Assembly: GCA_029856045.1 (NCBI GenBank)
Contig: JAHQWG010000001.1
Location: 1-64,000, forward strand
Length of the DNA: 64,000 bases
From: Promethearchaeia archaeon
Lineage (GTDB): Archaea; Asgardarchaeota; Lokiarchaeia; Sigyniarchaeales; SOKP01
Reading direction: 5' to 3'
The translations under genes and the position numbers were made by a program. The first letter of the stretch is position 1. Every line of letters begins with the position of its first letter. The notes under the pieces are model-generated. The model made no database searches and was not told the DNA's origin. It saw only the letters and a list, made by a program, of their open reading frames with translations. Shown here one piece after another: positions 53,430 to 63,832 of the stretch.

Positions 53430-54584
53430 ATGGATAGCAAAATATATGTAGTTAAGACTTCACCGAAGACGGTATTAGATGATTATAAGAAATTATTGCA
53501 TATTGCGAAATATCAAGATTATTATAAAAAAAATGAAAAAATAATCATTAAATTAAATCTTTCATGGAGTAAATTTTTTCCTGCATGCAGTTCTCCGCCA
53601 TGGCAAGTAGATGGTACGCTTAAAACCATGATTGATGATGGATATAATCCAAAGAATCTTTTTCCTTGCGAGAACAGAACCGTTGTCACAAATATTGAGC
53701 TCGGTCTTAAAGGTAATAAATGGGACAAAATAATAGAGAGATATAATACATGGTTTGTTCCATTAACGAGAGTAAAATTTGTTCTCTATGAATCTCTAAG
53801 ACCTAAATTTATTAATTTAAAAAATAAAAAATTACATGTATTAGATTCAAAAATTTTTCCAGAAGGTTTTAGAATCCCTAAATTTTATGTTGGCAAGTCA
53901 ATTATTCATTTACCTACTATGAAAACTCACGGACACACTGGACAAAGAGGAGGGTCTTTAAAGCATACTATGGGTACTTTAAAGCATGGAGGAATAACTT
54001 GTGCTATGAAAAATGCCTTTGGAGGCTTACTTACAAAAAGAAGACATTTTAGTCATCAATATTTGTCTGAAGTTCTTGTAGATTTACTAATAATTCAAAA
54101 ACAAATTCATCCTAACATACTTGCTGTTGTAGATGGAACAGTATGCGGTGATGGAGCTGGACCGAGAACAATGATACCTCGAATAAAGAATTATTTGCTT
54201 GCAGGATATGATCAAGTAGCAGTCGATGCCGTAGTATCTCATATGTTGGGATTTGAACCACTTTCCCTGCCAGCAATTAAAATGGCTCATGATGAAGGGT
54301 TAGGTTGTGGTGATTTCGATCAGATTGATATTGTGGGAGAAGACGTTTCTAAAATTAACTGGAATTTTCATGTAAAAAGAAGCTTGGTCATATGGGGTGA
54401 TCAAATGACCCGGAAGGGTTTTTTAAGATTCTTGGAGCCCCTTCTTCATAATGAATTATTTTTTATGGGGCCGATAATGGCTTCTAAGCTATTCCACGAC
54501 TTGTTTTGGTATAATTGGACAGGGAGGAATAGAATTAATAAATTTTTGAAGTCAGATTGGGGAAAATTATTTCTTTCTTATTAG
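53430..54584 (+). CDS. DUF362-domain protein
   Basis: 384 aa. LKLNLSW near the start, the segment HLPTMKTHGHTG, CAMKNAFGGLL and ILAVVDGTVCGDGAGPR are the conserved blocks of DUF362, a fold found alone or next to ferredoxin domains. No iron-sulphur motif is attached here. It is probably a cytosolic enzyme, activity unknown. It follows the DUF1624 paralogue by 45 bp and may be co-transcribed. Confidence 0.8.
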   Translation: MDSKIYVVKTSPKTVLDDYKKLLHIAKYQDYYKKNEKIIIKLNLSWSKFFPACSSPPWQVDGTLKTMIDDGYNPKNLFPCENRTVVTNIELGLKGNKWDKIIERYNTWFVPLTRVKFVLYESLRPKFINLKNKKLHVLDSKIFPEGFRIPKFYVGKSIIHLPTMKTHGHTGQRGGSLKHTMGTLKHGGITCAMKNAFGGLLTKRRHFSHQYLSEVLVDLLIIQKQIHPNILAVVDGTVCGDGAGPRTMIPRIKNYLLAGYDQVAVDAVVSHMLGFEPLSLPAIKMAHDEGLGCGDFDQIDIVGEDVSKINWNFHVKRSLVIWGDQMTRKGFLRFLEPLLHNELFFMGPIMASKLFHDLFWYNWTGRNRINKFLKSDWGKLFLSY

Positions 54585-54690
54585 AGAGAGAGAAATTAAA
54601 TACTATTAAATTCAAGAATCTAATGATAAAATTTAATATATTAAGAAAATAAAAATAGAATTATCTAAATTCAAGAAGAGTGTGAATTTA

Positions 54691-55998
54691 ATGTCTCAAA
54701 AAAGAAAGATTATTGGCTCAGAAAGTCAAAAAGATATAGTAAAAATGTATTCCACTTATGTAAACAAATATAAAGCATCTTTTTTTAAAAAATTGGGTTT
54801 TGGAATCGTTCAAGGTGAGAGAGATCGCTTTCACGTGAAGATGCTAGAAGGAACAAGGAAGGGGCAACCTCCATTAGATTTAATCGATTGCAGAACGACT
54901 GGAGGAGTTTTTAACTTAGGGCATAGACATCCAGAAATAATAAAGGCATTAAAAGATGGTATTGATGCAGGTCTAGATATAGGAGATCATCATTTAATAA
55001 GTGAGCAAAGATCTTTACTCGCAAAAAGATTGGCGGAACTTCTTCCCGGAGATATTTCCAAAACTCAGTACTGTGTTGGAGGTGGGGAAGCAATAGATTT
55101 AGCCTTAAAATTAGCCAGAGCAATTACACAAAGGAAAAAGATTATTTCTGCAAATAGAGCTTATCATGGAGTAACAGGGTTTGCTTTAGGGGCCTGTGCT
55201 TCAAATTTTAAAGACATTTTTCTATGGGGACCATCTGATTTTGTACAAGTTCCTTTTGGGGATATTGATGCAATAACTAAAGTAATAGATGAAGATACTG
55301 CCGCAGTGATTTTTGAAACCATTCCGGCTACTGGAGGAATTTTAATTGCTCCCGAAGGATATTTTGCTAGAGTAAGAGAGTTATGTGATGATAAGGGAGT
55401 CATAATGATTTCTGATGAAGTTCAAACAGGTTTAGGTCGAACGGGAGAGCTCTGGGCAATTTTTGGGGGATTATATGAACATGAAAAAGTTGTTCCTGAT
55501 ATAATTGTACTTGCAAAAGGAATGAGCGCTGGTTATTATCCCATAGCCACTTGTAGTTATAAACCTTTTATTGAAGAAGTATTTAAAGATGATCCTTTCC
55601 TACATATAAGCTCTACTGGGGGTTCAGAGCTTGGTTGTTATGTTTGTAGGAGGATGCTTGATATAATTTCTCAACCTAAATTTTTAGAACATGTTAGAAA
55701 GATGGGAAGGGAATTTAGAGATGGTTTGAACGAGCTTAAAGAAAAATATTCTAATATCATTGTAGATGTACGAGGAAGGGGGCTGATGTGGGGGATTGAG
55801 TTTATTAATGAGGTTTATGGGCAAGTATTTACGGTTTATATGATTAAGAATGGTATATTTGCAGATTACTGTGGGAATAATAAAGCAACAAATAAGTTAA
55901 TGCCCTCATTAATTATTGAATCTGAAGATATTGATGAAGTTTTAAAACGTTTAGATATTGCGTTAAGTGAATATCCTAAAAAAAAACAAGAGGTGTAA
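54691..55998 (+). CDS. class-III PLP aminotransferase family protein
   Basis: 435 aa from ATG 54691; a GTG 9 bases upstream is part of the Shine-Dalgarno-like GTGTGA. The fold-type I pattern includes GGVFNLGHRHPEII, CVGGGEAIDLALKLA, ISDEVQTGLGRTG and the Schiff-base lysine in VLAKGMSAGYYP. Class-III members act on omega-amino groups or, in the AGXT2L branch, on phosphorylated amino alcohols as phospho-lyases. The downstream kinase-like gene (gap 6 bp) makes the second option worth testing. Confidence 0.9.
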   Translation: MSQKRKIIGSESQKDIVKMYSTYVNKYKASFFKKLGFGIVQGERDRFHVKMLEGTRKGQPPLDLIDCRTTGGVFNLGHRHPEIIKALKDGIDAGLDIGDHHLISEQRSLLAKRLAELLPGDISKTQYCVGGGEAIDLALKLARAITQRKKIISANRAYHGVTGFALGACASNFKDIFLWGPSDFVQVPFGDIDAITKVIDEDTAAVIFETIPATGGILIAPEGYFARVRELCDDKGVIMISDEVQTGLGRTGELWAIFGGLYEHEKVVPDIIVLAKGMSAGYYPIATCSYKPFIEEVFKDDPFLHISSTGGSELGCYVCRRMLDIISQPKFLEHVRKMGREFRDGLNELKEKYSNIIVDVRGRGLMWGIEFINEVYGQVFTVYMIKNGIFADYCGNNKATNKLMPSLIIESEDIDEVLKRLDIALSEYPKKKQEV

Positions 55999-56004
55999 AT
56001 ATAA

Positions 56005-56967
56005 ATGAAAATAAATACAGATCTAATTGTGAAATTAGAGGAGACGATTGATACTATACATCCAGAACGAGGGGAGATTCCAATAAAAATCCTTGGTTTT
56101 GGAGAAATAAGTTTGGTATTTGAACTCGTGGATGATCCTGAAAAAGTTGCTTATAAAAGGCTTCCAATCTTTGACAATGAGAAACAAGTAAAAAGACATA
56201 TTAATGCATATAATGAGTATAATAGAATCTTAAAAGAAGATATTGGTTTAAATGTTCCAGATTATGGTGCTTTATGGTTAAAAGGTCCAACAGGAGGGAT
56301 TGTATTATATTGTGCTCAAGAAAAAATTCCTCCCGAATCAATTGGAAATAGAATTATTCACGAACTCAATAATAATGACGTAAAAAAACTAGTTCTGTTA
56401 GTTATGAGAGAATTAAAAAAAGTTTGGGCGTTTAATAAAGATAATGTGAATATTAATGTTGGTCTCGATGGACAAATCTCCAATTTTTCACTTTTGGGAT
56501 ATGATCCTTCTAATCCAAAAATATCTGAAAATGCAAAATTGCTTTATGTAGATACAAGCACGCCTATGTATAGAATAAATGAAGTTGAAGCAATGGAAGC
56601 TATTCTATTCCTAAAAAGTGCCCCGTCGTTTATAAGATGGCTTCTTAAAGCCTTATTTCTTCAAGAAGTGATGGATCGTTACTATGATTGGCGTCTAGTA
56701 ACAATTGATTTAATTGCAAACTTTTTCAAGGAGCAGAAGCCCGAAATAATACCAGGATTATTAAAAGTAGTTAATAAATTCTTTGCTGATGAGGCTAATG
56801 AATTCAATATTGAGCCAATTACTTTTGAGGAGGTTTATTCTTATTATAAAAATGATAAAATGATCTGGGTAGTATTTCAAGCTTTTCGGAAGTTTGACCG
56901 ATTTCTCAAGACAAAATTATTTCGAAAGAAATATGATTTTTACCTTCCTGAAAAAATTGAACGTTAA
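56005..56967 (+). CDS. protein-kinase-like fold protein, 320 aa
   Basis: Starts 6 bases after the aminotransferase. Residues ~26-60 resemble the kinase N-lobe: ILGFGEISLVFEL as a Gly-rich loop, then VAYKRLPIF with a candidate ATP-binding Lys. A hinge-like segment ALWLKGPTGGIVLYCAQE follows. Later LLYVDTSTPMYRINEVEAM provides an Asp in a metal-binding-like position. It lacks the HRD/HxD motif of protein kinases, so it may be a small-molecule kinase of a diverged aminoglycoside-phosphotransferase type, or inactive. Co-transcription with the aminotransferase suggests a shared amine or amino-alcohol pathway. Confidence 0.55.
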   Translation: MKINTDLIVKLEETIDTIHPERGEIPIKILGFGEISLVFELVDDPEKVAYKRLPIFDNEKQVKRHINAYNEYNRILKEDIGLNVPDYGALWLKGPTGGIVLYCAQEKIPPESIGNRIIHELNNNDVKKLVLLVMRELKKVWAFNKDNVNINVGLDGQISNFSLLGYDPSNPKISENAKLLYVDTSTPMYRINEVEAMEAILFLKSAPSFIRWLLKALFLQEVMDRYYDWRLVTIDLIANFFKEQKPEIIPGLLKVVNKFFADEANEFNIEPITFEEVYSYYKNDKMIWVVFQAFRKFDRFLKTKLFRKKYDFYLPEKIER

Positions 56968-56970
56968 ATT

Positions 56971-57711
56971 CTATTTATTTAAATATTTTTTAATTGGTTC
57001 AATTTCTAATAATTTTTTAATATTTTTTATTATAAATGTTGGATTTTCGCTTTCTAAATCTTTTTTTAATCCATGTCCCGATAGAATAGCAATACTATTT
57101 ACCCCCGCATTTTTTGCACATAGAATATCTGTCGGTAAATCACCTATGAAATAAACTCTATTTTTTTCAATTTTTGGGAAACTAAATATGTTTTTAATAG
57201 ATTTCAATGCTATTAAAATAGGAACAGGATGTGGTTTCCTTATAGGAGCATCGCTTCGAGACATTAAAACATCAAAATATTGATTTAAATTAAACTTCTC
57301 AGTAAAATAAGATAATCGTTTCTTTTGAGTATTTGAGACAATTCCAGTGGGAATATTATTATCTTTTAAGATTTTCAAAATATTTTCTAAATTTGGTTTG
57401 AGTGTTTCATAGTTTTTCTCTAATTTAGGGAAGCTAAATCTAAATCGAAGAAAGAATATTATTATTTTTAAATAATTAGGAATAATGCTCTTATAATTTC
57501 TGAGAAGGTTTCTATAAGCCTTAACTTTATTCTTAGAATCAGATTGCTCGAGGATTCGAACATAATCTATAGGTCTCATATTTTCGATATTTTGCCACTT
57601 ATACCACTTATTTTTAACTTGTCTTAAGGCAGCAAGTTCTAAACTTGTGTGTGTTATAACTACACCATCAAAATCAAATAAAATAATGGGTGGGTGGGAT
57701 ATATACATCAT
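56971..57711 (-). CDS. HAD-superfamily phosphatase
   Basis: 246 aa. Motif I is LFDFDGVVITHTS (nucleophile Asp), motif II the Ser/Thr in GIVSNTQKKR, motif III the Lys in IRKPHPVPI, and motif IV GDLPTDILCAKNAG. A helical cap lies after motif I. It resembles phosphoglycolate phosphatase-type enzymes. It begins directly after the UbiA stop (no gap), so it probably works on the prenyl or sugar-phosphate product of that enzyme, by context only. Confidence 0.88.
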   Translation of the reverse strand: MMYISHPPIILFDFDGVVITHTSLELAALRQVKNKWYKWQNIENMRPIDYVRILEQSDSKNKVKAYRNLLRNYKSIIPNYLKIIIFFLRFRFSFPKLEKNYETLKPNLENILKILKDNNIPTGIVSNTQKKRLSYFTEKFNLNQYFDVLMSRSDAPIRKPHPVPILIALKSIKNIFSFPKIEKNRVYFIGDLPTDILCAKNAGVNSIAILSGHGLKKDLESENPTFIIKNIKKLLEIEPIKKYLNK

Positions 57712-58650
57712 TTAATTTAGTCCAAAAATTTCTAATACAGTGTCCCAATAAAAGGCAATAAACATAAAAATAAAAATAAATACTCCTGAAATTATTATTC
57801 CTTTATCAATAAAAGCCCTTGAAGGATTTCTAGCGATTTTTGGATTTGCTCTTAATAAATACATATATTTCAATATTAAATATAATGCAACTGGAATAGT
57901 AAAAACCGAAAAATATTGATGTAATTTAATATTTTCTACATTTAGTAAATTAAATGGCCCTAAAATTATATATAATGAGTATGTCATAAATAATGAACTT
58001 GCAACCAAAATATGAAACTGTTCTAATAGCTTTATTGAGTATTGATCGTATACATTTTTGTGTTTAGATGCTTCTTCCTCTCCCATTAATATTAAATCGG
58101 CATTTCTTTTGCAAATAACTAAAAATAATGCTACTAGAAAAATCGCTAGAAATAACCATGGAGATATGAAAATTTCAATTAAAAAACATCCTGCAATAGC
58201 TCGAATAATGTAAAGAATAGATAGGGAGATAATATCAACGAAAGCATATTTTTTAAAAATAAAATTATACAATTGCCCTACAATTAAAATTGATAATAAC
58301 GCTAACCCAAAAAATAAATTTGGAATTAAAAAAATAAGGCATAAAATAACGAAAAATATTAAAATTAACAATAGAAAGAATGCAAAATCTTTTGATATAT
58401 CACCCGATGCAAGGGGGCGTTTCTTAATTTTTTCTGGATGCGATTTATCTTTTTCAATATCAATAATGTCATTCGCAATATAATTTATAGATGACGTGCA
58501 ACATGCCAGAATAAATCCCAATAATAAAATAAACCATAAAGAAGCATTCAAAATCATTTCTCCAAAAAATGCGGCTATGAATATTAAAAGATTTTTATAA
58601 TATTGCTTTACACGTAATAATCTTAAAATAGAAATTAACTTTCTTGCCAT
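57712..58650 (-). CDS. UbiA-family prenyltransferase, DPPR-synthase-like
   Basis: About 312 aa with nine helices. The first Asp-rich motif is NDIIDIEKDKSHPEKIKKRPLASG (split: NDIIDIEKD binds diphosphate via Mg). The start LRLLRVKQYYKNLLIF and the HPxKxxRPLASG segment resemble decaprenyl-phosphate phosphoribosyltransferases. It likely transfers a polyprenyl group to a polar acceptor in the membrane. An in-frame TTG at 58659 lies upstream of ATG 58650. Confidence 0.8.
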   Translation of the reverse strand: MARKLISILRLLRVKQYYKNLLIFIAAFFGEMILNASLWFILLLGFILACCTSSINYIANDIIDIEKDKSHPEKIKKRPLASGDISKDFAFFLLLILIFFVILCLIFLIPNLFFGLALLSILIVGQLYNFIFKKYAFVDIISLSILYIIRAIAGCFLIEIFISPWLFLAIFLVALFLVICKRNADLILMGEEEASKHKNVYDQYSIKLLEQFHILVASSLFMTYSLYIILGPFNLLNVENIKLHQYFSVFTIPVALYLILKYMYLLRANPKIARNPSRAFIDKGIIISGVFIFIFMFIAFYWDTVLEIFGLN

Positions 58651-58887
58651 TAATATCAATTTTTTTAGAATAAAATATTGGTGATAGAATAATCACTTCT
58701 TTTTTTGTTTTTCTGTTTTAATTTTGAATTTTACTTCTATAAACGAATAAAAAATTGTAAATATTAAAATTTTATAAATATTTAAGGCATATTCTTGAAT
58801 ATCTATTAAATTGTTATTCGAAAATAATTAATCATAATTCAATAAATTATCAAATATTAAAGTATATAGTAAGAAATTATTTAGTTA

Positions 58888-59538
58888 TTATTTTATCTCA
58901 ATGCGTTCGCCAGTAATCATATAGTGAATTTTTTCAGCCATTTTACATGTATGATCTCCGCATCTTTCAAGATAACGTGCAATCATTATGTAAGCTATAC
59001 ATATAGAAATATTTACTGGAGATTCCATCATATATGTAAGACACTCTCTGAAAATTGATAATCTTAATTCATCTACTTCATCATCTCGTTCTTCAAAATC
59101 CTTTATTGATGATATATCTGATTTCTCAAACGCATTCAATGCATCTATTATCATCTTTTCTACAATGGACATCATTTGGGGTATGCTGACAATTTTTTTA
59201 ATGTGAATCTTTCCCTTTAATTCCTTTGTAATAATATTGGTAATATCTTTCCCATAACGACCTATTCGCGTCAAGTATGTAATCATTTTAAGAATACATG
59301 CAATTGTTCGTAAATCACTTGCCATAGGTTGATAGAGAGTTATTAATTGTAATCCTTTTTTTTCAATACAATCATCATATTCCATCAATTTCTCTTTTCT
59401 TGAATAAATTTCTTCTGAAAGACTCATATCCAAGTTTTTTAACGCGTCTATTGAATTATTGAGCATATTCAATGCATAAAAGCCCATATCAATGACATCT
59501 TTTTTTAGATTTTCTAATTCATTATGAAATTTTTCCAT
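58888..59538 (-). CDS. phoU: phosphate uptake regulator PhoU
   Basis: 216 aa of two PhoU three-helix repeats. Motifs: FHNELENLKKDVIDMG at the start, ASDLRTIACILKM in repeat 1 and IMIARYLERCGDHTCKMAE in repeat 2, where acidic/Arg residues bind metals. AGAGGTAAAAAAA precedes the ATG. It is co-transcribed with pst genes and dampens phosphate uptake through the Pst transporter. The 228-bp gap upstream of the cluster end holds no gene. Confidence 0.93.
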   Translation of the reverse strand: MEKFHNELENLKKDVIDMGFYALNMLNNSIDALKNLDMSLSEEIYSRKEKLMEYDDCIEKKGLQLITLYQPMASDLRTIACILKMITYLTRIGRYGKDITNIITKELKGKIHIKKIVSIPQMMSIVEKMIIDALNAFEKSDISSIKDFEERDDEVDELRLSIFRECLTYMMESPVNISICIAYIMIARYLERCGDHTCKMAEKIHYMITGERIEIK

Positions 59539-59550
59539 TTTTTTTACCTC

Positions 59551-60381
59551 TTAACCAAATCTTCCAGTAATGTAATTTTCGGTTAATTTTTTATTTGGTC
59601 TTTCAAAAATTTGCTCCGTTTCACCAAATTCAATTAATTCTCCAAGATACATAAAACCTGTATAATCGCTTATTCTTGCTGCTTGTTGCATATTATGGGT
59701 TACAATTATAACAGTATATTTTTGTTTTAATTCATGGATTAAATCTTCAATTTTACCTGTTGCTATAGGATCAAGAGAAGATGTGGGTTCATCCATTAAA
59801 ATTACTTCAGGTTCCACAGCTAAAGCTCTTGCGATACATAACCTTTGCTGTTGACCTCCAGATAACCCCATAGCAGAATCTTTTAATCTATCACAGACTT
59901 CATCCCAAAGTACAGCTTTTTTAAGACTTTTTTCAACAATCTTGTCTAATTTATCAATATCATTTATTTTATGAATTCTTGGACCATATGCTACATTATC
60001 ATAAACTGACATTGGAAATGGATTAGGTTTTTGAAAAATCATACCTATCCTCTTCCTATATTCCATAACGTTATTGTTTGATGCGTAAATATTTTCTCCA
60101 TGAAATCTAACTTCGCCTTTAATCTTACAACATTCAATAACATCGTTCATTCGGTTAAAAGATCTTATTAAGGTACTCTTTCCACAACCAGATGGACCGA
60201 TAATTGCAGTTACTTTGTATTTTTTGACCTTCATATTAATATTTTTTAATGCACAATTATTCTCATACCAAAGGTTCAAATTTTTACATTTGATTATTAT
60301 ATTATTTTCATTTAAATCACTATTTGTTTCAAAATCACTACTGGTTAATCTTTTATTCTTTATTGAAAATTTTATATTCAT
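59551..60381 (-). CDS. pstB: phosphate ABC transporter ATP-binding protein PstB
   Basis: 276 aa. Walker [10 protein letters not shown]-loop [15 protein letters not shown], signature [15 protein letters not shown], Walker [13 protein letters not shown] and switch His in IVTHNMQQA are all intact. GGTGATTTGA before ATG 60381 is a strong ribosome site that also spans the pstCA stop. An N-terminal extension of ~30 residues precedes the usual start. Confidence 0.97.
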   Translation of the reverse strand: MNIKFSIKNKRLTSSDFETNSDLNENNIIIKCKNLNLWYENNCALKNINMKVKKYKVTAIIGPSGCGKSTLIRSFNRMNDVIECCKIKGEVRFHGENIYASNNNVMEYRKRIGMIFQKPNPFPMSVYDNVAYGPRIHKINDIDKLDKIVEKSLKKAVLWDEVCDRLKDSAMGLSGGQQQRLCIARALAVEPEVILMDEPTSSLDPIATGKIEDLIHELKQKYTVIIVTHNMQQAARISDYTGFMYLGELIEFGETEQIFERPNKKLTENYITGRFG

Positions 60382-60386
60382 TCAAA

Positions 60387-62396
60387 TCACCATGTTTTTT
60401 TCTTTTTATAACGATTTCTTATTATAAAGGCAAAACTATATAAAATGGAAACCAAGATTAATAATACAAGAGCAGTTCCAGCGGCTTGTAGATCAGCGTT
60501 TGGTACATCTGTAGAGAGAATAAATAAATGAAAGGTTAAAGCCATTACCGGTTCGAGAGGTGAATTAGGTAATTTTCTTTGAGAGAAAATTACAGCAGTG
60601 AATAATATTGGAGCTGTTTCTCCAGCTGCTCTTCCCATTCCGAGAACTATTCCCGTGACTATTCCAGGTATAGCTGCAGGTAAGACAATTTTACTTATAC
60701 TTTGCCATTTAGTTGAACCTAATGCCAAACTTCCCTCTCTAAAAGATTGAGGAATACTTTTAACAGCTTCTTCTGTTGTTTTAATAATTGTTGGAAGAAT
60801 CATTAATCCTAAACTCAATCCACCTGCAAGCATTGAAATGCCAAAATCACAAAACACGACGAAAAATGCAAAACCAAACAAGCCAAATACAATAGATGGT
60901 GTACCATTTAAATTATCTATGCCTGCTCGTACAATTTTTGATATTTTACTATTTTTAGAAGAATATTCTGATAGGTAAATACCTGCCATTATACCTATGG
61001 GAACTGCAAATAATACAGAAATTCCCACAAGATAAAGCGTTCCTAATATTGCCGGCAAAATACCCCCCTCTCTTCCCAAATTACTTGGAAAACCAATAAC
61101 AAATTCTAATGTTATAGCGGGAAGACCTTTAATTATTACATAATAAATAATAAGACCAACAAAAAATAATACTATTAACGAAGCAATGGTTATTAAACAG
61201 TACCAAACTTTTTGTTTATTTTTTGCTGAGATAGAATTCATTGTGATTATTATACAAACAAAAACAAGGCAAAATAAAGTTGCATTTAGCCATCCCACTA
61301 AAGTACTTAATATAAAAGTAATTATTATTAAGGCTAAAGAATACACTAATAATCTTTTATTTTTTTTTAATTTGTGTTTTAATTTCAAATAAAAATTATT
61401 TTCATTTAGTTTTTGAGCAAATGCTAAATTTTTAAAAATTTTTCTCTTAGGAATACCTTGAAATTTCTTATTTATTCTTGACAAAATTATGTTTGCAATA
61501 GTATTTACTGCCAAAGTCATAAGAAATAATATAATTGCTAATGCAAATAATGATTCCCGATGAATACTTCCAGCTGGAGTTTCTCCCATTTCCAGTCCAA
61601 TACTAGCAGTTATAGTTCTAATACATGAAAAGATGTTTGTTATTGGATCAGGTATAATTGCACAATTACCGCATACCATTAAAACTGCCATAGTTTCACC
61701 CAATGCTCTGCCAATTCCCAAAATAATTCCCGCAGTAATACCAGAAAGACCAGAAGGTAAAACAACTTTACTTATTGTTTGCCATTTTGTTGCACCTACA
61801 GCAAGTGAGGCTTCTTTATAATAATTAGGCACTGCACTAATCGCATCTTCAGATACACTTACGATTGTTGGTAATGTCATAATTGCTAATATTATAGAAC
61901 CTGAAAACCAAGTATTACCAGAAGGAATATCAAAGGAAATCCTTATAAATTGATTCAAAACAATTATTCCAAAAAATCCGTAAACAACAGAAGGTATCCC
62001 TGAGAGAATCTCTACAGCTCCTTTAAGAAATCTACTAATTTTTGGGGGAGCAATCTCAGCAATAAAAATTGCAGTGCCAAGACCTAAGGGAATAGCAATG
62101 ACCATTGCTCCAATTGTTACTAATAAAGTTCCCAATATTAATGGAGCAGCTCCAAAATAATTCCGGCTAGGTAGCCATTTTGTTCCAGATAGGAAGTCAA
62201 ATAAGGAAACTTTTTGAAAAAAACCCCCTCCTAAGGCAAACAAAAATATAATTATAAAAAATATAAAAATTGTTGCTATAGAAGCAAATATGAAAAGAGA
62301 TGATTTTATTAAACAATCTCTAGAAAATGCTTTTTTTGAAAATCTTTTTATAACTGTTTCTAACCCTTCTTCTTGATAAGATAATGATATAGACAT
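60387..62396 (-). CDS. pstCA: fused PstC-PstA phosphate permease
   Basis: Two complete permease domains in one 669-aa chain. The first (~25-330) has PstC-type motifs (VEILSGIPSVVYGFFGI, EASLAVGATKWQTI and the EAA loop). The second (~385-669) repeats the EAA region as EGSLALGSTKWQSISKIV and ends with the PstA-like FILSTDVPNADLQAAG. The frame extends to a GTG at 62441; I prefer ATG 62396, giving the N-terminus MSISLSYQEEG. Separate pstC and pstA genes are usual, so the fusion fixes 1:1 stoichiometry. Confidence 0.93.
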   Translation of the reverse strand: MSISLSYQEEGLETVIKRFSKKAFSRDCLIKSSLFIFASIATIFIFFIIIFLFALGGGFFQKVSLFDFLSGTKWLPSRNYFGAAPLILGTLLVTIGAMVIAIPLGLGTAIFIAEIAPPKISRFLKGAVEILSGIPSVVYGFFGIIVLNQFIRISFDIPSGNTWFSGSIILAIMTLPTIVSVSEDAISAVPNYYKEASLAVGATKWQTISKVVLPSGLSGITAGIILGIGRALGETMAVLMVCGNCAIIPDPITNIFSCIRTITASIGLEMGETPAGSIHRESLFALAIILFLMTLAVNTIANIILSRINKKFQGIPKRKIFKNLAFAQKLNENNFYLKLKHKLKKNKRLLVYSLALIIITFILSTLVGWLNATLFCLVFVCIIITMNSISAKNKQKVWYCLITIASLIVLFFVGLIIYYVIIKGLPAITLEFVIGFPSNLGREGGILPAILGTLYLVGISVLFAVPIGIMAGIYLSEYSSKNSKISKIVRAGIDNLNGTPSIVFGLFGFAFFVVFCDFGISMLAGGLSLGLMILPTIIKTTEEAVKSIPQSFREGSLALGSTKWQSISKIVLPAAIPGIVTGIVLGMGRAAGETAPILFTAVIFSQRKLPNSPLEPVMALTFHLFILSTDVPNADLQAAGTALVLLILVSILYSFAFIIRNRYKKKKTW

Positions 62397-62552
62397 TATA
62401 AATTCATAGTTCTTCTTTATTAGAAATAGTTTAATAACCACATTGTTTAAAGAGCCAAAGTTGCATACGAAATTCTTTCCTATTCTAGTATATTTTAATC
62501 TATTTAGGTAAGAAAAATTATGATTAAATAAAATTTATATCGCCATATTCTC

Positions 62553-62580
62553 TATATATGAATGTATTTTATATAGAAAT
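62553..62580. promoter_or_regulatory. candidate pho operator upstream of pstCA
   Basis: Two AT-rich copies, TATATATGAAT and TTATATAGAAAT, lie 16 bases apart in the 286-bp pstS-pstCA gap. They resemble the repeats at 63833-63867. No gene is visible in this gap. Such AT-rich motifs could simply be TATA boxes. Confidence 0.3.
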
Positions 62581-62727
62581 TTCATAATATTATAGGAATG
62601 AGAATTTGGGTGATTTTTAATCAAAAATAATTATATAAATTATTATTTCAAACAAAAAAGATATTGAGTAAGTATTAAAACAATTGAAAAAAAATTTTTA
62701 AAAAATAATCTAAAATTTATTTCTAAA

Positions 62728-63600
62728 TTAACTCCATAAACGTACGAAACCTTCATCTTCGACGATTTGTTGTCCGAAAGGTCCAAAAATAAAGCTTATA
62801 AATGCTTTTGATGCTGCATTAGGTTCCCCGTTAGTTATTAAGTGTAAATATCGTGATATTCCATAAGACCCATCCTTTACATTAGCAATGGTTGGGGCTA
62901 TACCATCTATTTCTACACCAATTACATTATTATCAAGATAACCTAATCCAACAAATCCAATTGCATTTGGATTATTGGAAACTTCTGTTCTCATTACACC
63001 ATTAGACTGTGCTTTTTGGTGGTTAGCAACATAATTTTCATAATCTAAATCTTCATCTAATTGTGTGAGTTCTTCAAAACTTGATCTTGTTCCCGAACCT
63101 TCAACTCTATTCCAAATTACAATTAATGCTGTTGAAGTTATGCTACCAACTTCATCCCAGCTATCGTATGTTCCATTATAAATTCCTACTAGTTGTTCCC
63201 TTGTAAGATCAGTTAAACCATGAGTATTATCAGCATCAAAAATAACTGCTATTCCATCTAAAGCAAATGAATAATCTCTTAAAGAACCAGTTACATTTTC
63301 ATCTGGGGGTGATTTCACTGGACGTGAAGCCATACCAATATCTGTAATTCCATCAGTCACATGAGCTACTCCTGTACCCGAACCACCAGCACCAACTGTA
63401 ATAACATAGTCAGGATAGAGTCCCATAAATTCCTCTGCCGCTTTATCTATAATTGGAAAACAAGTCGTTGATCCATCAATATTTATCGTGTATGATTGTG
63501 TTCCATCCGCATTATAATAGAGAGCTGTGATTCCCCATGTTGCAAAAAAAGTAGTAATTATTGCAATTATAGCTAAATATGCTATTCCTTTTTTTTCCAT
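62728..63600 (-). CDS. pstS: phosphate ABC transporter substrate-binding protein PstS
   Basis: 290 aa. A membrane anchor at the N-terminus (GIAYLAIIAIITTFFATWGI) is followed by the phosphate-binding segment IDGSTTCFPIIDKAAEEF, GAGGSGTGVAHV and GIADIGMASR-like IGMASRPVK; the second lobe has RVEGSGTRSSFEEL. These Ser, Thr, Arg and Asp residues ligand phosphate in PstS. It is tethered on the outer face of the cell membrane. Divergent from the regulator gene. Confidence 0.96.
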   Translation of the reverse strand: MEKKGIAYLAIIAIITTFFATWGITALYYNADGTQSYTINIDGSTTCFPIIDKAAEEFMGLYPDYVITVGAGGSGTGVAHVTDGITDIGMASRPVKSPPDENVTGSLRDYSFALDGIAVIFDADNTHGLTDLTREQLVGIYNGTYDSWDEVGSITSTALIVIWNRVEGSGTRSSFEELTQLDEDLDYENYVANHQKAQSNGVMRTEVSNNPNAIGFVGLGYLDNNVIGVEIDGIAPTIANVKDGSYGISRYLHLITNGEPNAASKAFISFIFGPFGQQIVEDEGFVRLWS

Positions 63601-63832
63601 TTTTGTATTCCTTATTTCTTATTTAAATATTTTTTATTAAATCTTGAAAGTAGGAATTTTTTATGATATTTATTCGGTTTCGACATAAAATATGGATTTT
63701 AAAAGAGAATATTGATGGCAATATATAATATATAGTTGAAGTTAATAATGGATACCAAATCCAATTATTTTATTTTTCTGATAGAAAATCTTAATTTTAA
63801 ATTTCTTAAATAAATATATAATTTCTTGATTT

